Assembly: GCF_003605435.1 (NCBI RefSeq)
Contig: NZ_QXQB01000001.1
Coordinates: forward strand, 248,001-312,000
Source of the DNA: Paenibacillus pinisoli
GTDB taxonomy: Bacteria; Bacillota; Bacilli; Paenibacillales; Paenibacillaceae
Direction of reading: 5' to 3'
Length of the DNA: 64,000 nt
Shown here: piece by piece, positions 33,513 through 42,218 of the stretch
Numbering within the stretch: the first letter of the stretch is position 1
Layout of the letters: every line of letters begins with the position of its first letter
Notes under the pieces: generated by a model
Seen by the model: only the letters and a program-made list of their open reading frames with translations
The model's database searches: none
What the model was told of the DNA's origin: nothing
Made by a program: the position numbers and the translations under genes

Positions 33513-35761
33513 TAACGGCTCCTCTCCGCAGCCCGCTCCATGCGGGCGCCAAGCCGCAGCGCATTGGCAACAACTGACACGGAGCTGAGCGCCATTGCAG
33601 TGCCCGCCATCCATGGCTGAAGATAGCCGATAGCCGCAAATGGAATGATGACAGCGTTATAGCATAACGCAAACATGAGATTTTGCCGGATATTCCGAAT
33701 CGTAAGGCGGCTTAGGCGAATCGCCTCTGTAATGGCCTGCAGCCTGGAGAAGATTAGCGTGATATGCCCGGCGCTCAGCGCGCCATAGGTGCCGTTCCCC
33801 ATCGCGATGCCTACATCGGCAGCCGCAAGCGCAGGCGCATCATTCCAGCCGTCGCCGGCCATCGCGACCCGCTTGCCGCTTCGCTTCAGCTTCTCTACAA
33901 GCTCCAGCTTATTCTCCGGCAGCATAGAGGCATGTACCTCCTTGATGCCAAGCGCTTTGGCCACCGTATTCGCAGGCGCAGCATGATCGCCTGTTGCGAC
34001 AATGGGCTGAACGCCGAGGCGGCGCAGCTCGCGCGCCATCTGAACAGCGTCGCCCTTCATGCGGTCTCTGAATCCGATAACACCTGCGCACGCTTCACGC
34101 TCCATGACGTATACGACCGTCTCCCCTTGCGCCTCCCGCTCCGCAGCCTGCCGTCTGGCATCCCGCGGAATCTCAAGTCCAAGACTTCTGACATACCTGG
34201 CATTGCCGATCACCGCATGATCGCCGCGTACCCATCCCTGCGCCCCGCCCCCAGCCGCATAAACAATTCGCTCCGCATCTGGCGTAACCAAGCCGATCCG
34301 CTCCGCTTCCTCCCGAATGGCATCCGCCAATGGATGCGCAGATTCCGATTCAAGAGCGACAGCCAGCCGGAGAAGCGATGAGCGGCCCAGCCCAAGCGGA
34401 CCGATAAAGCTCACTTTAGGCTTGCCCTCCGTAAGCGTGCCTGTTTTGTCCAGCACCAGCGTACGAATGGAGGCAAGACGCTCCACCGCGCCCGCTTCCT
34501 TGGCGACAATGCCCCGCTTGGCCAGCCGCCCGGAAGCGATGACAAGCGAGATCGGCGCGGCAAGCCCCAATGCGCACGGACACGCCGCCAGCAAGACGGC
34601 AATCGCGCATAATGCCGCCTTGCTCCAGTTGCCCGGATCAACGACGAATCCCCATACCCCCAAAGTCAAAAGCGCAGTGATCAGCATGGCTGGAACAAAC
34701 CAGCCCGCGACGGCGTCCACCTGCGACTGAAGCGATGACTTCGCTCTCTGGCCCTGATGAACCAGCTCCTGAATCCGGCTGAGCAGCGTATCGTGACCGG
34801 CAGCTCCCGTTATAACCGTCAGCTTGCCTGCACCGTTGCGGGTCCCGGCCCATACGCCGTCTCCCTGCCCCTTCGCGACGGCTGCGCTCTCGCCAGTCAG
34901 CAACGACTCGTCCAGCGTCGACTCACCCTGCTGAATCGTTCCGTCTACGGGCACAAATTCGCCTTCGCCCACATGGACGACATCCCCTTTGCGCACATAT
35001 TCAGTTCGCACGGAGGTTATGGCCCCGCCTCGCTCCACTAGCGCTGATTGCACCCGCAGCTCATGAATGCCGAGCGACTCTTTTTGCGCCTTGAGAGAAG
35101 CGGATGTTTCAATATATTTGCCAAGCAATATTGCCGTCATGACTACAGCGGATGTCTCAAAATAAAGGGGCGAGCCATGCGCCCCTCCCTCGAACAAGCC
35201 GTCCCGGAATACGACATAGTGGCTGTACAAATAAGCCGCAGTCGTTCCGATGACCACCAGCACATCCATGTTGGCGCTCCGCTGCCGAACGGCATAATAG
35301 GCGCCAAAATAAAACGGCATCCCGATTACAAACTGAATCATGGTCGCCAGCGCCAGCTGCAGCCATGGCAAAAACAATACTTCCGGCAGAAGCTCGGTAG
35401 CCGGCTGCAGTCCCGGCATATGCGTCGCCATTCCGGCCATAAGCGGCAGCGTCAGCAGGATCGCCGCAACAAGCCGGATAAGAAGCCATCCCCGTTCCCG
35501 GTGCAAGCCTTCACTTGCGCTTTCATTCAACTTGGCGCTGAAGCCAAGCTGCTCCACCTTCTCCGCGAGCAGCTCCTTCGTCACGCCGCCGCTCACTTGC
35601 ACCCACGCTGTCCGCAGCGGAAAGCTGACCGCCACTTCGCTTACGCCATCCATGCGGCCTAGCGTCTTCTCAATTCGGGCTGCGCATGCCGCGCAGCTCA
35701 TCCCCTGTATCGTGAAATCCAGCTCCCGGCTATGAACGCTTCTTTCTTCCGGATTGACCAT
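33512..35761 (-). CDS. Copper-type P1B ATPase (CopA/FixI-like)
   Basis: A 749-residue heavy-metal P-type ATPase. It has one N-terminal metal-binding domain (FTIQGMSCAACAARIE), a CPC motif in LLAACPCALGLAAP, phosphorylation site DKTGTLTEGKP, and the hinge GDGWNDAPALAAADVGIAMG. The C-terminal helices carry CYNAVIIPFAAIGYL and MALSSVSVVANALRL, the metal-site motifs of Cu(I) pumps. Departures from the usual CopA consensus are SAHP for SEHP, W for I in GDGxNDAP, and NGTYGALSAGH in the following segment. With a DsbD_2 protein coupled behind it and a FixH-like gene nearby, a role in supplying copper to an oxidase (FixI/CcoI type) is plausible. ATG at 35761 is preferred (GGAGG, 10 nt). Confidence 0.9.
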   Translation of the reverse strand: MVNPEERSVHSRELDFTIQGMSCAACAARIEKTLGRMDGVSEVAVSFPLRTAWVQVSGGVTKELLAEKVEQLGFSAKLNESASEGLHRERGWLLIRLVAAILLTLPLMAGMATHMPGLQPATELLPEVLFLPWLQLALATMIQFVIGMPFYFGAYYAVRQRSANMDVLVVIGTTAAYLYSHYVVFRDGLFEGGAHGSPLYFETSAVVMTAILLGKYIETSASLKAQKESLGIHELRVQSALVERGGAITSVRTEYVRKGDVVHVGEGEFVPVDGTIQQGESTLDESLLTGESAAVAKGQGDGVWAGTRNGAGKLTVITGAAGHDTLLSRIQELVHQGQRAKSSLQSQVDAVAGWFVPAMLITALLTLGVWGFVVDPGNWSKAALCAIAVLLAACPCALGLAAPISLVIASGRLAKRGIVAKEAGAVERLASIRTLVLDKTGTLTEGKPKVSFIGPLGLGRSSLLRLAVALESESAHPLADAIREEAERIGLVTPDAERIVYAAGGGAQGWVRGDHAVIGNARYVRSLGLEIPRDARRQAAEREAQGETVVYVMEREACAGVIGFRDRMKGDAVQMARELRRLGVQPIVATGDHAAPANTVAKALGIKEVHASMLPENKLELVEKLKRSGKRVAMAGDGWNDAPALAAADVGIAMGNGTYGALSAGHITLIFSRLQAITEAIRLSRLTIRNIRQNLMFALCYNAVIIPFAAIGYLQPWMAGTAMALSSVSVVANALRLGARMERAAERSR

Positions 35762-35784
35762 GATCATCCAACCTCCAATCAGCG

Positions 35785-35813
35785 AAAAACCCCGTACGTC
35801 TGCGACGCCGGGG
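35785..35813 (-). terminator. Terminator-like hairpin between dgt and the Cu-ATPase gene
   Basis: A CCCCG/CGGGG stem with an inner CGTC/GACG helix is followed by five T on the minus strand. It lies 71 bp beyond the dgt stop and just upstream of the ATPase ribosome site, so it could end dgt transcripts or act as a leader attenuator. Confidence 0.6.
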
Positions 35814-35883
35814 CCTGTACCGCCGCCTTACACTATATGAGCGCAAAGCGGTTTGCATGATTGGAATATATAGTTAACTACTC

Positions 35884-37203
35884 TTAATCCCGTTCGTAAA
35901 TGGAACCGGATCGGCTGGCGAACAGCTCGGTATATACTTTCTCGGCGTACGCATCCGTCATGCCGGCAATATAATCCGCGACAACCCGCTCCCACGGCCA
36001 CTCGCCTTTTTGGCGGTCATAGCTTTCCACCCAATCCGGCGGCAGGAGCAGCCTTCCTGTATCGTATTGCTCCAGGCTGTCCCATAGCCGGACGAGCATA
36101 TTCTCGCTGCGCTTCTGAAGCCGCTGGACCCGGAAATCCTTGATCAGCGTCACCCAGGCAAGCTTTTTCAATATTTCCATCGTGCGCAAAAGCTCTAAAT
36201 CCTCGGCACCGTCCTTTACGAACGTAACGCGCTTCCAGCCGGACTTCGGATCGTCGATAATGCCGACGCCGCTGGCGAACTTGCTGACCCATCTCGCTTT
36301 CATCTCCCGGCGCGTGCGGGAAGTCTCCCGTCCGTACTGGACGAAGATGGATTTCCATTCACGATAGTAATTCTCCAGCACCCGGCGCACCATCGCCTTC
36401 AAATTCGTGCTTTCCCACTGCACCGCCGCAATGCTGGCAGGGTCATCCAAAATTTCACGAACCACGCCTTCCACCAGATGATCGTCTTCGATAAAATCCT
36501 CCGTCAAGACGATTTTGCCGGCACGGATGCCGTCTTCAATGTCGTGCGTAGAATAGGCGATATCGTCGCAGAGGTCCATTAACTGCGCCTCCAATGTACT
36601 GCATCCGGCCGGCATCCCCCACAGGTTGCGCAAATATTCGATGCCCTTCCATTCCATTGGATAGACGCCCTTCATCCGCCCTGGCTCATCCATATTGTAC
36701 GGATATTTGTTGATCGCAAGCAGGACGGCGGCTGTCAGATCCAATCCGCGCTCGCTGCCTGCGCGCTTCTCCAGAAACATCAGAATGCGGAAGTTTTGCG
36801 CATTGCCTTCATACGGCACGCCATAGCGTTCCCGCAAAATACGGTCCAGCACCTCCTCGCCCTTGTGCCCGAAAGGAGGATGCCCCAGATCATGCGCAAG
36901 CGCTGCGCATTCCACCACCTCTGGGACGAGCTTCAATCCGGGATGCTCATTATGAGCCAGGAACGGATAAGTTTTGCCCAGCCTGCGGGCAACCTCTCTG
37001 GCAATCTGGGATACCTCTAGGGAATGGGTCAGCCTTGTCCGGTAGTAGTCGCCTGAGCCCGCTCCGAATACTTGCGACTTGCCTTGCAGCCGCCGGAAAG
37101 CCGGCGATTGTATAAGCCTTGCGTAGTCCTTTTCGTATTCGTCCCGATCCTCGCTTGAAGGAGTATGATCCGGCTCATGGAATCTGATTTTGCGTATATT
37201 CAT
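35884..37203 (-). CDS. dgt: dGTPase-like HD-domain triphosphohydrolase
   Basis: A 439-residue dGTP triphosphohydrolase family protein that would hydrolyse dNTPs to deoxynucleosides and triphosphate. The N-terminal SPAFRRLQGKSQVFGAGSGD and TRLTHSLEVSQIA motifs precede the HD motif ALAHDLGHPPFGHKGE; further metal and substrate segments are LMDLCDDIAYSTHDIEDGI and YIAGMTDAYA near the C-terminus. The start at 37203 (MNIRKIRFHEP) has AGGTGA upstream; a longer frame to 37344 is rejected because its extension is unlike the family. It appears monocistronic, ending at the 35785-35813 hairpin. Confidence 0.9.
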   Translation of the reverse strand: MNIRKIRFHEPDHTPSSEDRDEYEKDYARLIQSPAFRRLQGKSQVFGAGSGDYYRTRLTHSLEVSQIAREVARRLGKTYPFLAHNEHPGLKLVPEVVECAALAHDLGHPPFGHKGEEVLDRILRERYGVPYEGNAQNFRILMFLEKRAGSERGLDLTAAVLLAINKYPYNMDEPGRMKGVYPMEWKGIEYLRNLWGMPAGCSTLEAQLMDLCDDIAYSTHDIEDGIRAGKIVLTEDFIEDDHLVEGVVREILDDPASIAAVQWESTNLKAMVRRVLENYYREWKSIFVQYGRETSRTRREMKARWVSKFASGVGIIDDPKSGWKRVTFVKDGAEDLELLRTMEILKKLAWVTLIKDFRVQRLQKRSENMLVRLWDSLEQYDTGRLLLPPDWVESYDRQKGEWPWERVVADYIAGMTDAYAEKVYTELFASRSGSIYERD

Positions 37204-37208
37204 TGTTA

Positions 37209-37475
37209 TCACCTGTCCTGAAGTCGATTTGCATGTGTATGCACTGCGGCAGTCCTGGGTACCAAGAAGCCAAATCCTTTCATTTGAAAAGAAAGCGGCG
37301 CGTACCGGAACAAGTCCAGGCAACGCGACGCTTTGGGAATACATGATGAAGTTCTGAATAGGGGATCTTGCCGTGAAAAGGTATCCAAATGCTTAAGGCC
37401 GCCTGGTATGCCCAAGTGAACTTGCTCCTGGTGAGTTTCCTCTAATACGGTTTCGGCAATGCATAACCATATCAT
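37209..37475 (-). CDS. Possible 88-residue protein upstream of dgt
   Basis: A reading frame with a perfect GGAGG 8 nt before its ATG at 37475. Its TGA lies within the dgt ribosome site, 5 nt before the dgt start, an arrangement typical of translational coupling. The predicted protein has no recognisable domain, three cysteines and a basic C-terminus, and its composition is not strongly protein-like. It may be a small coupled gene, an upstream regulatory frame, or chance. The rest of the 37204-37624 gap holds no other gene. Confidence 0.3.
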   Translation of the reverse strand: MIWLCIAETVLEETHQEQVHLGIPGGLKHLDTFSRQDPLFRTSSCIPKASRCLDLFRYAPLSFQMKGFGFLVPRTAAVHTHANRLQDR

Positions 37476-37624
37476 ACCATAAACCTCCCGGCATGCATAA
37501 GGCCGTGCCCGCGCTGTTGTCGCGGTTGTCAGCCCTCTTCGCCATGTATATCATTCCGCTCTGACTCCGGCCCGCACAGCCCCATATCTCAGCATGACTC
37601 AGCCTGCCTTCTAGTGAGCTCTTA

Positions 37625-38527
37625 CTATCGCTTCATCAGCTTCCATAGCTGCGCTGAGATCAGATTCCGGGTGGTCTCCTTCCGATAATTCGTATCGGCG
37701 AACAGGTCTTCCGCAGCCCTGTAATGTCCTCTAATCGCTTCATGGATCAAGCCGAGCATCTTATCGCTAAGCGTGGATCCATTCGTCCTCCGCTCTGCCG
37801 ATGTCAGCCGGTCTGAAGAATCCGATGCGCCTTCCGCCGGTATTCGTTGCTCAGCAATCCGTTCATCCTCAGCAGTCTTGTCTTGCGCCGCAACAGTCAC
37901 AAGTGTCGGCACGAATGCTGCCCGCAGCTCTGACTTCTCGTAAAAGGCAAACAGCTCTTCCTGCGCGCGATCCGCATCGCCTTCGCTATCGACGGGAATC
38001 TCCACTCTTACGAGCAAGTCATCCGGCTCGCGGGCGCCTCCCTTTCCTTGTATCCAATCCAGAATCGGACAGCGGCCCCAGCCCCTCCCGCGAAAAATGA
38101 CCAATTGGGCATTCAGCGCCACAAGCGCCGGCACCGCATCTCCAAGGCCGGATATATTGACGCCTATTGTGTCGAGATGACGGACGGATGGCGCCGCGAA
38201 CTGACCGATTGCCGTGACCAGCAGCTCACCGTGCTGCTTGAGCAGCGGATGCTGACGGCATTCGTTCAGCGCAGTGCCCGCACCTATGCTAACGGCCCCA
38301 TCCGACAGACGAAGGCCATGCAGCTCTGGAATGCCAAGCAGGCTGATCAAATGCTTCGGCTCCGGCCTTATGCCGTTCTGCCGCTGTCGGCGAAGCAGCG
38401 TACCGCCGGCCGTATAGCTGGACCTCTCCCCGAAGCTGCGCTTCAACCGCCAAGCTTCTTCGACGTTATCAGGCTGCCATACACCGGAAAACCCGCTTTC
38501 ATTGCAATCCGCCAATTCCATCGCCAC
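37625..38527 (-). CDS. Xanthine dehydrogenase FAD-binding subunit-like protein
   Basis: A 300-residue protein of the CoxM/XdhB/PucC family, the FAD subunit of molybdenum hydroxylases. It has SYTAGGTLLRRQRQNG, LISLLGIPELHGLRLSDG, VSIGAGTALNECRQH and a shortened form of the second FAD motif, SVRHLDTIGVNISGLGDAVP, where the family usually has TIGGN followed by a longer Ser/Ala/Pro loop. A long insertion rich in Glu, Ser and Arg lies at about residues 210-250. The molybdopterin and iron-sulfur subunits are not in the window. GTG at 38527 (AGAGG, 8 nt) or ATG at 38521 could be the start. Activity is uncertain given the altered FAD loop. Confidence 0.75.
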   Translation of the reverse strand: MAMELADCNESGFSGVWQPDNVEEAWRLKRSFGERSSYTAGGTLLRRQRQNGIRPEPKHLISLLGIPELHGLRLSDGAVSIGAGTALNECRQHPLLKQHGELLVTAIGQFAAPSVRHLDTIGVNISGLGDAVPALVALNAQLVIFRGRGWGRCPILDWIQGKGGAREPDDLLVRVEIPVDSEGDADRAQEELFAFYEKSELRAAFVPTLVTVAAQDKTAEDERIAEQRIPAEGASDSSDRLTSAERRTNGSTLSDKMLGLIHEAIRGHYRAAEDLFADTNYRKETTRNLISAQLWKLMKR

Positions 38528-38623
38528 ATCGCATCCCTCTTTCCTGTCTTTATAGGTCAGTCGGCCGATAGCCGACCCAGAACATGCGTCATAATCCCCC
38601 CTCGCGTCTTCGCTCCCTCCATG

Positions 38624-39136
38624 CTAGCCAATCGCTTGATCCCCCTCTACGAGCGCAAGACGGAAAGCCGCTATCTTGCATACTTCCATTAAAGCAAGAC
38701 GCCTCTCTTGCTCTCCGGTATTCATCATCCGCTTCTGCATCGAATCCGCAATCATATCGGCGGTCAGCCCTTTGACAGCCATAATAAAGGGAAATCCAAA
38801 CTTCTCCCGGTAAATGGCGTTCATTCGTTGGAAAATATACGCCTCATCACGCACCAAACGATCCAGCCCGGCACCTCGTTGTTCTTCTGCGGAAGCTATC
38901 GTCATTCGCAGCTTCACGCCCGGCTCAGGATGCGCCCGCAGCAAGTCAATCTGCAATTCGCCGTCCGCCTCCATCACAATCTCGGCCATCGACGACAACA
39001 GCTCATGCCGTGACCGGAATGGCCGTTGATGCCACGCCTTCTCCGCAACCCATGGCGAGCTCTCGAATATATGACCATACCGCTCTACAAATGCCGCTTT
39101 TTCACTGTGACCTCCATTTGCATACCTAATCCCCAT
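38624..39136 (-). CDS. uraD: OHCU decarboxylase (UraD/PucL N-domain type)
   Basis: A 170-residue 2-oxo-4-hydroxy-4-carboxy-5-ureidoimidazoline decarboxylase, which completes conversion of urate to S-allantoin. Family features are FVERYGHIFESSPWVAEKAW, DLLRAHPEPG (the conserved histidine-bearing loop), SAEEQRGAGLDRL and the FGFPFIMAVKG motif. The ATG at 39136 has GGAGG 8 nt upstream and overlaps the preceding gene's end by 11 bp. In B. subtilis the domain is fused to uricase as PucL; here it stands alone and no uricase gene is in view. Confidence 0.9.
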   Translation of the reverse strand: MGIRYANGGHSEKAAFVERYGHIFESSPWVAEKAWHQRPFRSRHELLSSMAEIVMEADGELQIDLLRAHPEPGVKLRMTIASAEEQRGAGLDRLVRDEAYIFQRMNAIYREKFGFPFIMAVKGLTADMIADSMQKRMMNTGEQERRLALMEVCKIAAFRLALVEGDQAIG

Positions 39137-40319
39137 TCCTCATCCCTCCTATTTCCATCTTTCTTCGTTTTGGCTCTCTGTCATATCTCATCGTCGCCGC
39201 TTGCACAGCTCTCCCGCGTGTCAAGCGAACTCCTTCCTTCAGCAGCTCAGCTTCCAGTGCGTCCAGCAGCCCCAGCACACGTCCTCTGTCTGCTTGCCAG
39301 CCTGTTGCCGCAACCGACCAATAATCGCCGTTGCAGTCATGGTGTACCAGATTTATTTTCATTCCGCTCCGCTCTCGAATCCTGTCTGATATCCTTTTGC
39401 CATCTGCACCGGCCGGCACTGCTGCGCACGCTGCATACGGAAGCTTGCTTTCAGAAACTACTGCTGTTAGAAGCCCCATTGCCAGCATGCCGCATTCCAG
39501 CGCCTCAGCATGAAGTCTCTCTTCCGCTACCTGCCTCATACGGTGGCGGTCATCCATCCACCGATGAATAGTCCTGTCATTCAAAGCATGCTTCCCTCCA
39601 AACAAAGCAGGAGAATGCTTAAAGCTTCGCCATTCATCGCAAAGCTGAAGAAAGGGACAACTCCCCCATTGACGATGCAGCAGCTTTGCGAGAATACGGT
39701 CGTTGTAAGAAACAATAGCAGTACCTTTCGTATCAGCAGCATCCGTGCCTATCCGTCCGAATGCCGCATCCAAATGCCATTCATCCGACCGGACCGTCAT
39801 TCGCCCCAGCGTCGCCGTACAATCAGCGACAAACCGGATATCCAGCTCCTCGCACACCTTGCCGATTTGCGCAAGCGGCTGGCATTGTCCCGTCACCCAC
39901 TCACCATGAGCGGCAGTGAGAAGGGCGGGCTTCCGCCTCCTTATTTCCCGCTCGATATCACCGCTGTCCATGGAATCCCCCCAGCATTGCTCCATCAGGA
40001 TGACATCTGCTCCTAGCCGCTCGCACACTTCTGCAATGCGCCTGCCAAGAGGTCCATTCACTAACGCCAACACGGTCTCGCTTGGACGGAGCAAGCCCCT
40101 CAGCAATGCCTCCATCCCTTCTTCCACAGTGCACGCTATGGGATGTGACCAGCCGACCCGCCTCTGGAACAAGGCTGAGGCCGCACTTTCCTCAGGATGT
40201 ACCTTGCTTAGGGCCGAGCAGCTTGCCATATACCCGCTTGCAGCTCTCTGCCAACCGAACACAGTCATCGAATTTTGCACCTCCCATCCGGGCAGCTCGG
40301 ACTCATGGGCACTATCCAT
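39126..40319 (-). CDS. Class V aminotransferase-fold protein (PucG-like), PLP lysine apparently lost
   Basis: A 397-residue protein resembling ureidoglycine-glyoxylate aminotransferase PucG. The core segment VADCTATLGRMTVRSDEW followed by a DAA region and a YNDR motif matches the family without gaps. The usual lysine that binds PLP, in a Gly-x-Gln-Lys context, falls at Thr192 (GRIGTDAADTKG); the nearest lysine is Lys198. The usual N-terminal PGP motif is also missing, being replaced by a diverged stretch. It precedes uraD in the same unit. It may be a pseudoenzyme, a diverged enzyme using Lys198, or a decaying gene, though the frame is intact over its whole length. Confidence 0.65.
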   Translation of the reverse strand: MDSAHESELPGWEVQNSMTVFGWQRAASGYMASCSALSKVHPEESAASALFQRRVGWSHPIACTVEEGMEALLRGLLRPSETVLALVNGPLGRRIAEVCERLGADVILMEQCWGDSMDSGDIEREIRRRKPALLTAAHGEWVTGQCQPLAQIGKVCEELDIRFVADCTATLGRMTVRSDEWHLDAAFGRIGTDAADTKGTAIVSYNDRILAKLLHRQWGSCPFLQLCDEWRSFKHSPALFGGKHALNDRTIHRWMDDRHRMRQVAEERLHAEALECGMLAMGLLTAVVSESKLPYAACAAVPAGADGKRISDRIRERSGMKINLVHHDCNGDYWSVAATGWQADRGRVLGLLDALEAELLKEGVRLTRGRAVQAATMRYDREPKRRKMEIGGMRNGD

Positions 40320-40506
40320 CCTCTCTCCCCCTCGCTGATTGGCTCTTCAGTGTCCAAATTAAAACTCCCATTTTGATGTCACTATATATAACGCAACCTT
40401 CATCTGAAACTATCATATGACGCGGGGAACCTTTTGTCATTGTTCATATTTCATAGAAAATCAGAGGCTATTCGTGCAGAACGACCAACGAATTGAAAAG
40501 AAGTTA

Positions 40507-40535
40507 TTCACTTCTGCAATAGAATCCATTATATT
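40507..40535 (+). promoter_or_regulatory. Possible sigma-A promoter of pucR
   Basis: TTCACT (40507-40512), 17 nt and TATATT (40530-40535) form a modest promoter 37 bp before the pucR start. The 250-bp divergent gap also serves the aminotransferase-like gene on the minus strand; I found no match to the published B. subtilis PucR box. Confidence 0.35.
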
Positions 40536-40571
40536 ATGTTATATAACCTAACACAAAGAGGGCGATGAAAC

Positions 40572-42218
40572 ATGCTGCTGAAAGATCTCCTCCAGATTCC
40601 GGCTCTGCAAAATGCCCGGCTCGCCGCAGGCGCCGAGGGGCTGTACCGAAGCGTGAGCTCGGTGAATATGATGGATACGCCGGAAATCATTAAATCCTTG
40701 AAACCAGATGAGCTGCTTCTAACTACAGCCTATGCCGTGAAAGAACATCCCGAACCGCTCGATGCGCTTATCTCACATATGTCCCGTACAGGCTGCGCTG
40801 GACTTGCAATCAAGACGAAGCGCTTCCTTACAGAAATTCCGTCTTCCGTCATCGAAGAAGCGGACCGGCTCCGCTTCCCGCTGCTGGAGCTTCCGCTGGA
40901 ATATTCGCTCGGAGAGGTGCTGAACGGCGCGCTAAGCAGCATTCTTCAGAACAAGACGGAAGAGCTCAGCTATGCGCTCGACACCCACCATACGTTTTTC
41001 AACCTCATTTTGAACGGCGAAGGACTATCCGAAATTGTCGACAAGCTAGCCCAGTTGATTGCCAGTCCTATCGTTATTCTCGGGTCTAAGCTGGAGCTGG
41101 TCAGCCTGTCTTCCACCGTGAAGCCCAATATTCATCTTCTGAACAGATGGATTGCCCAAGCTGCGAAGCAGCAGCTTACGCAAGGTGTCTATCGGATTCA
41201 TCAGACGCAGCCATCCGACGGCGCGAGATATGTCTTCCTCCAGCCCATACCGACGCCGCAGCGGCCGGGCTATATTATCGCTTTTTCCAATGAAGGGGAA
41301 ATGCGCAAGCTGCATGCTCTGGCGCTGGAGCAAGCTGCGAACGTGCTCGGCTTCGAGCTGCTTAAGGCACAAGCGGTCAAAGACAGGGCGAGAAGATTCA
41401 AAATCGAGTTTTTTACAGAGCTGGTGCAGGGGGAAATGGACTCGGAGCAGGAAATTATTCATCGTGGCAAGCAATACGGGCTTTTTCCTGCGGATTCCAT
41501 GCTGTGCATCGTATGCGGCAGGGATGGCGATGAAGGGGCAGGGATAGGCCAAGAGCATGGGGAGGCTGAACGGAGAGCGAGAGAAAATGATCACCTCTAT
41601 CATTCCTTGGCGAAGGAATTCGGAAGGCTGGGGATGCCGTATGTGCTGTTCACCTTGAAGGACAAATGTATCGCTCTTCTGTCCGCCAAGGAACTGCTTG
41701 GCTCATCAGAGGATGGAAAGCTGAAATTGTCACAGCAGCTGACGGGGATTTCGGAACGATTAACCGGCCGGGAAGAGATCAGCTTGTCATACGGCATTAG
41801 CGCACCTATTAACAAGCTGACTGATATTCCGAATGGCTACAAGCAGTCGCTGGACGCTTACCGGCTGGGTAGAAGCCACAACAAGCAGCGGTTTGTCCAA
41901 TATTATCATACAAAAGAATTGGCCGACCTGCTGAGGCTTATTCCAGTCGATGATTTGCAAGAGTTTATGCAGGAGACATTCGAGACATGGAGTGGCATCG
42001 ATGAGATCGAGCAGCGCGAATGGCGCAAGACACTGCGCGTATTCTACGACAATCATGGCCATATCGGGGAAACGGCCAAAGGGCTGTACATCCACCGCAA
42101 CACGGTGCTCTATCGATTGAATCGGATCGAACAGCTGACCGGCTTGCAGGTTCGCAGCTCAGCGGACAGTCTGCGCATCCGCATTGCGCTTATGATTAAG
42201 GACGAGCTGGCTATCTGA
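40572..42218 (+). CDS. pucR: PucR-family purine catabolism regulator
   Basis: A 548-residue regulator. The N-terminal PucR domain (about residues 1-130, starting MLLKDLLQIPALQNARLAAG) precedes a central GAF/GGDEF-like region. A C-terminal HTH_30 domain is also present: LRVFYDNHGHIGETAKGLYIHRNTVLYRLNRIEQLTG. Family members sense purine breakdown metabolites. AGAGGG lies 9 nt before the ATG. It is divergent from the aminotransferase-uraD-XDH-like unit and so probably controls it. Its 3' end overlaps that of add by 8 bp on the opposite strand. Confidence 0.92.
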   Translation: MLLKDLLQIPALQNARLAAGAEGLYRSVSSVNMMDTPEIIKSLKPDELLLTTAYAVKEHPEPLDALISHMSRTGCAGLAIKTKRFLTEIPSSVIEEADRLRFPLLELPLEYSLGEVLNGALSSILQNKTEELSYALDTHHTFFNLILNGEGLSEIVDKLAQLIASPIVILGSKLELVSLSSTVKPNIHLLNRWIAQAAKQQLTQGVYRIHQTQPSDGARYVFLQPIPTPQRPGYIIAFSNEGEMRKLHALALEQAANVLGFELLKAQAVKDRARRFKIEFFTELVQGEMDSEQEIIHRGKQYGLFPADSMLCIVCGRDGDEGAGIGQEHGEAERRARENDHLYHSLAKEFGRLGMPYVLFTLKDKCIALLSAKELLGSSEDGKLKLSQQLTGISERLTGREEISLSYGISAPINKLTDIPNGYKQSLDAYRLGRSHNKQRFVQYYHTKELADLLRLIPVDDLQEFMQETFETWSGIDEIEQREWRKTLRVFYDNHGHIGETAKGLYIHRNTVLYRLNRIEQLTGLQVRSSADSLRIRIALMIKDELAI

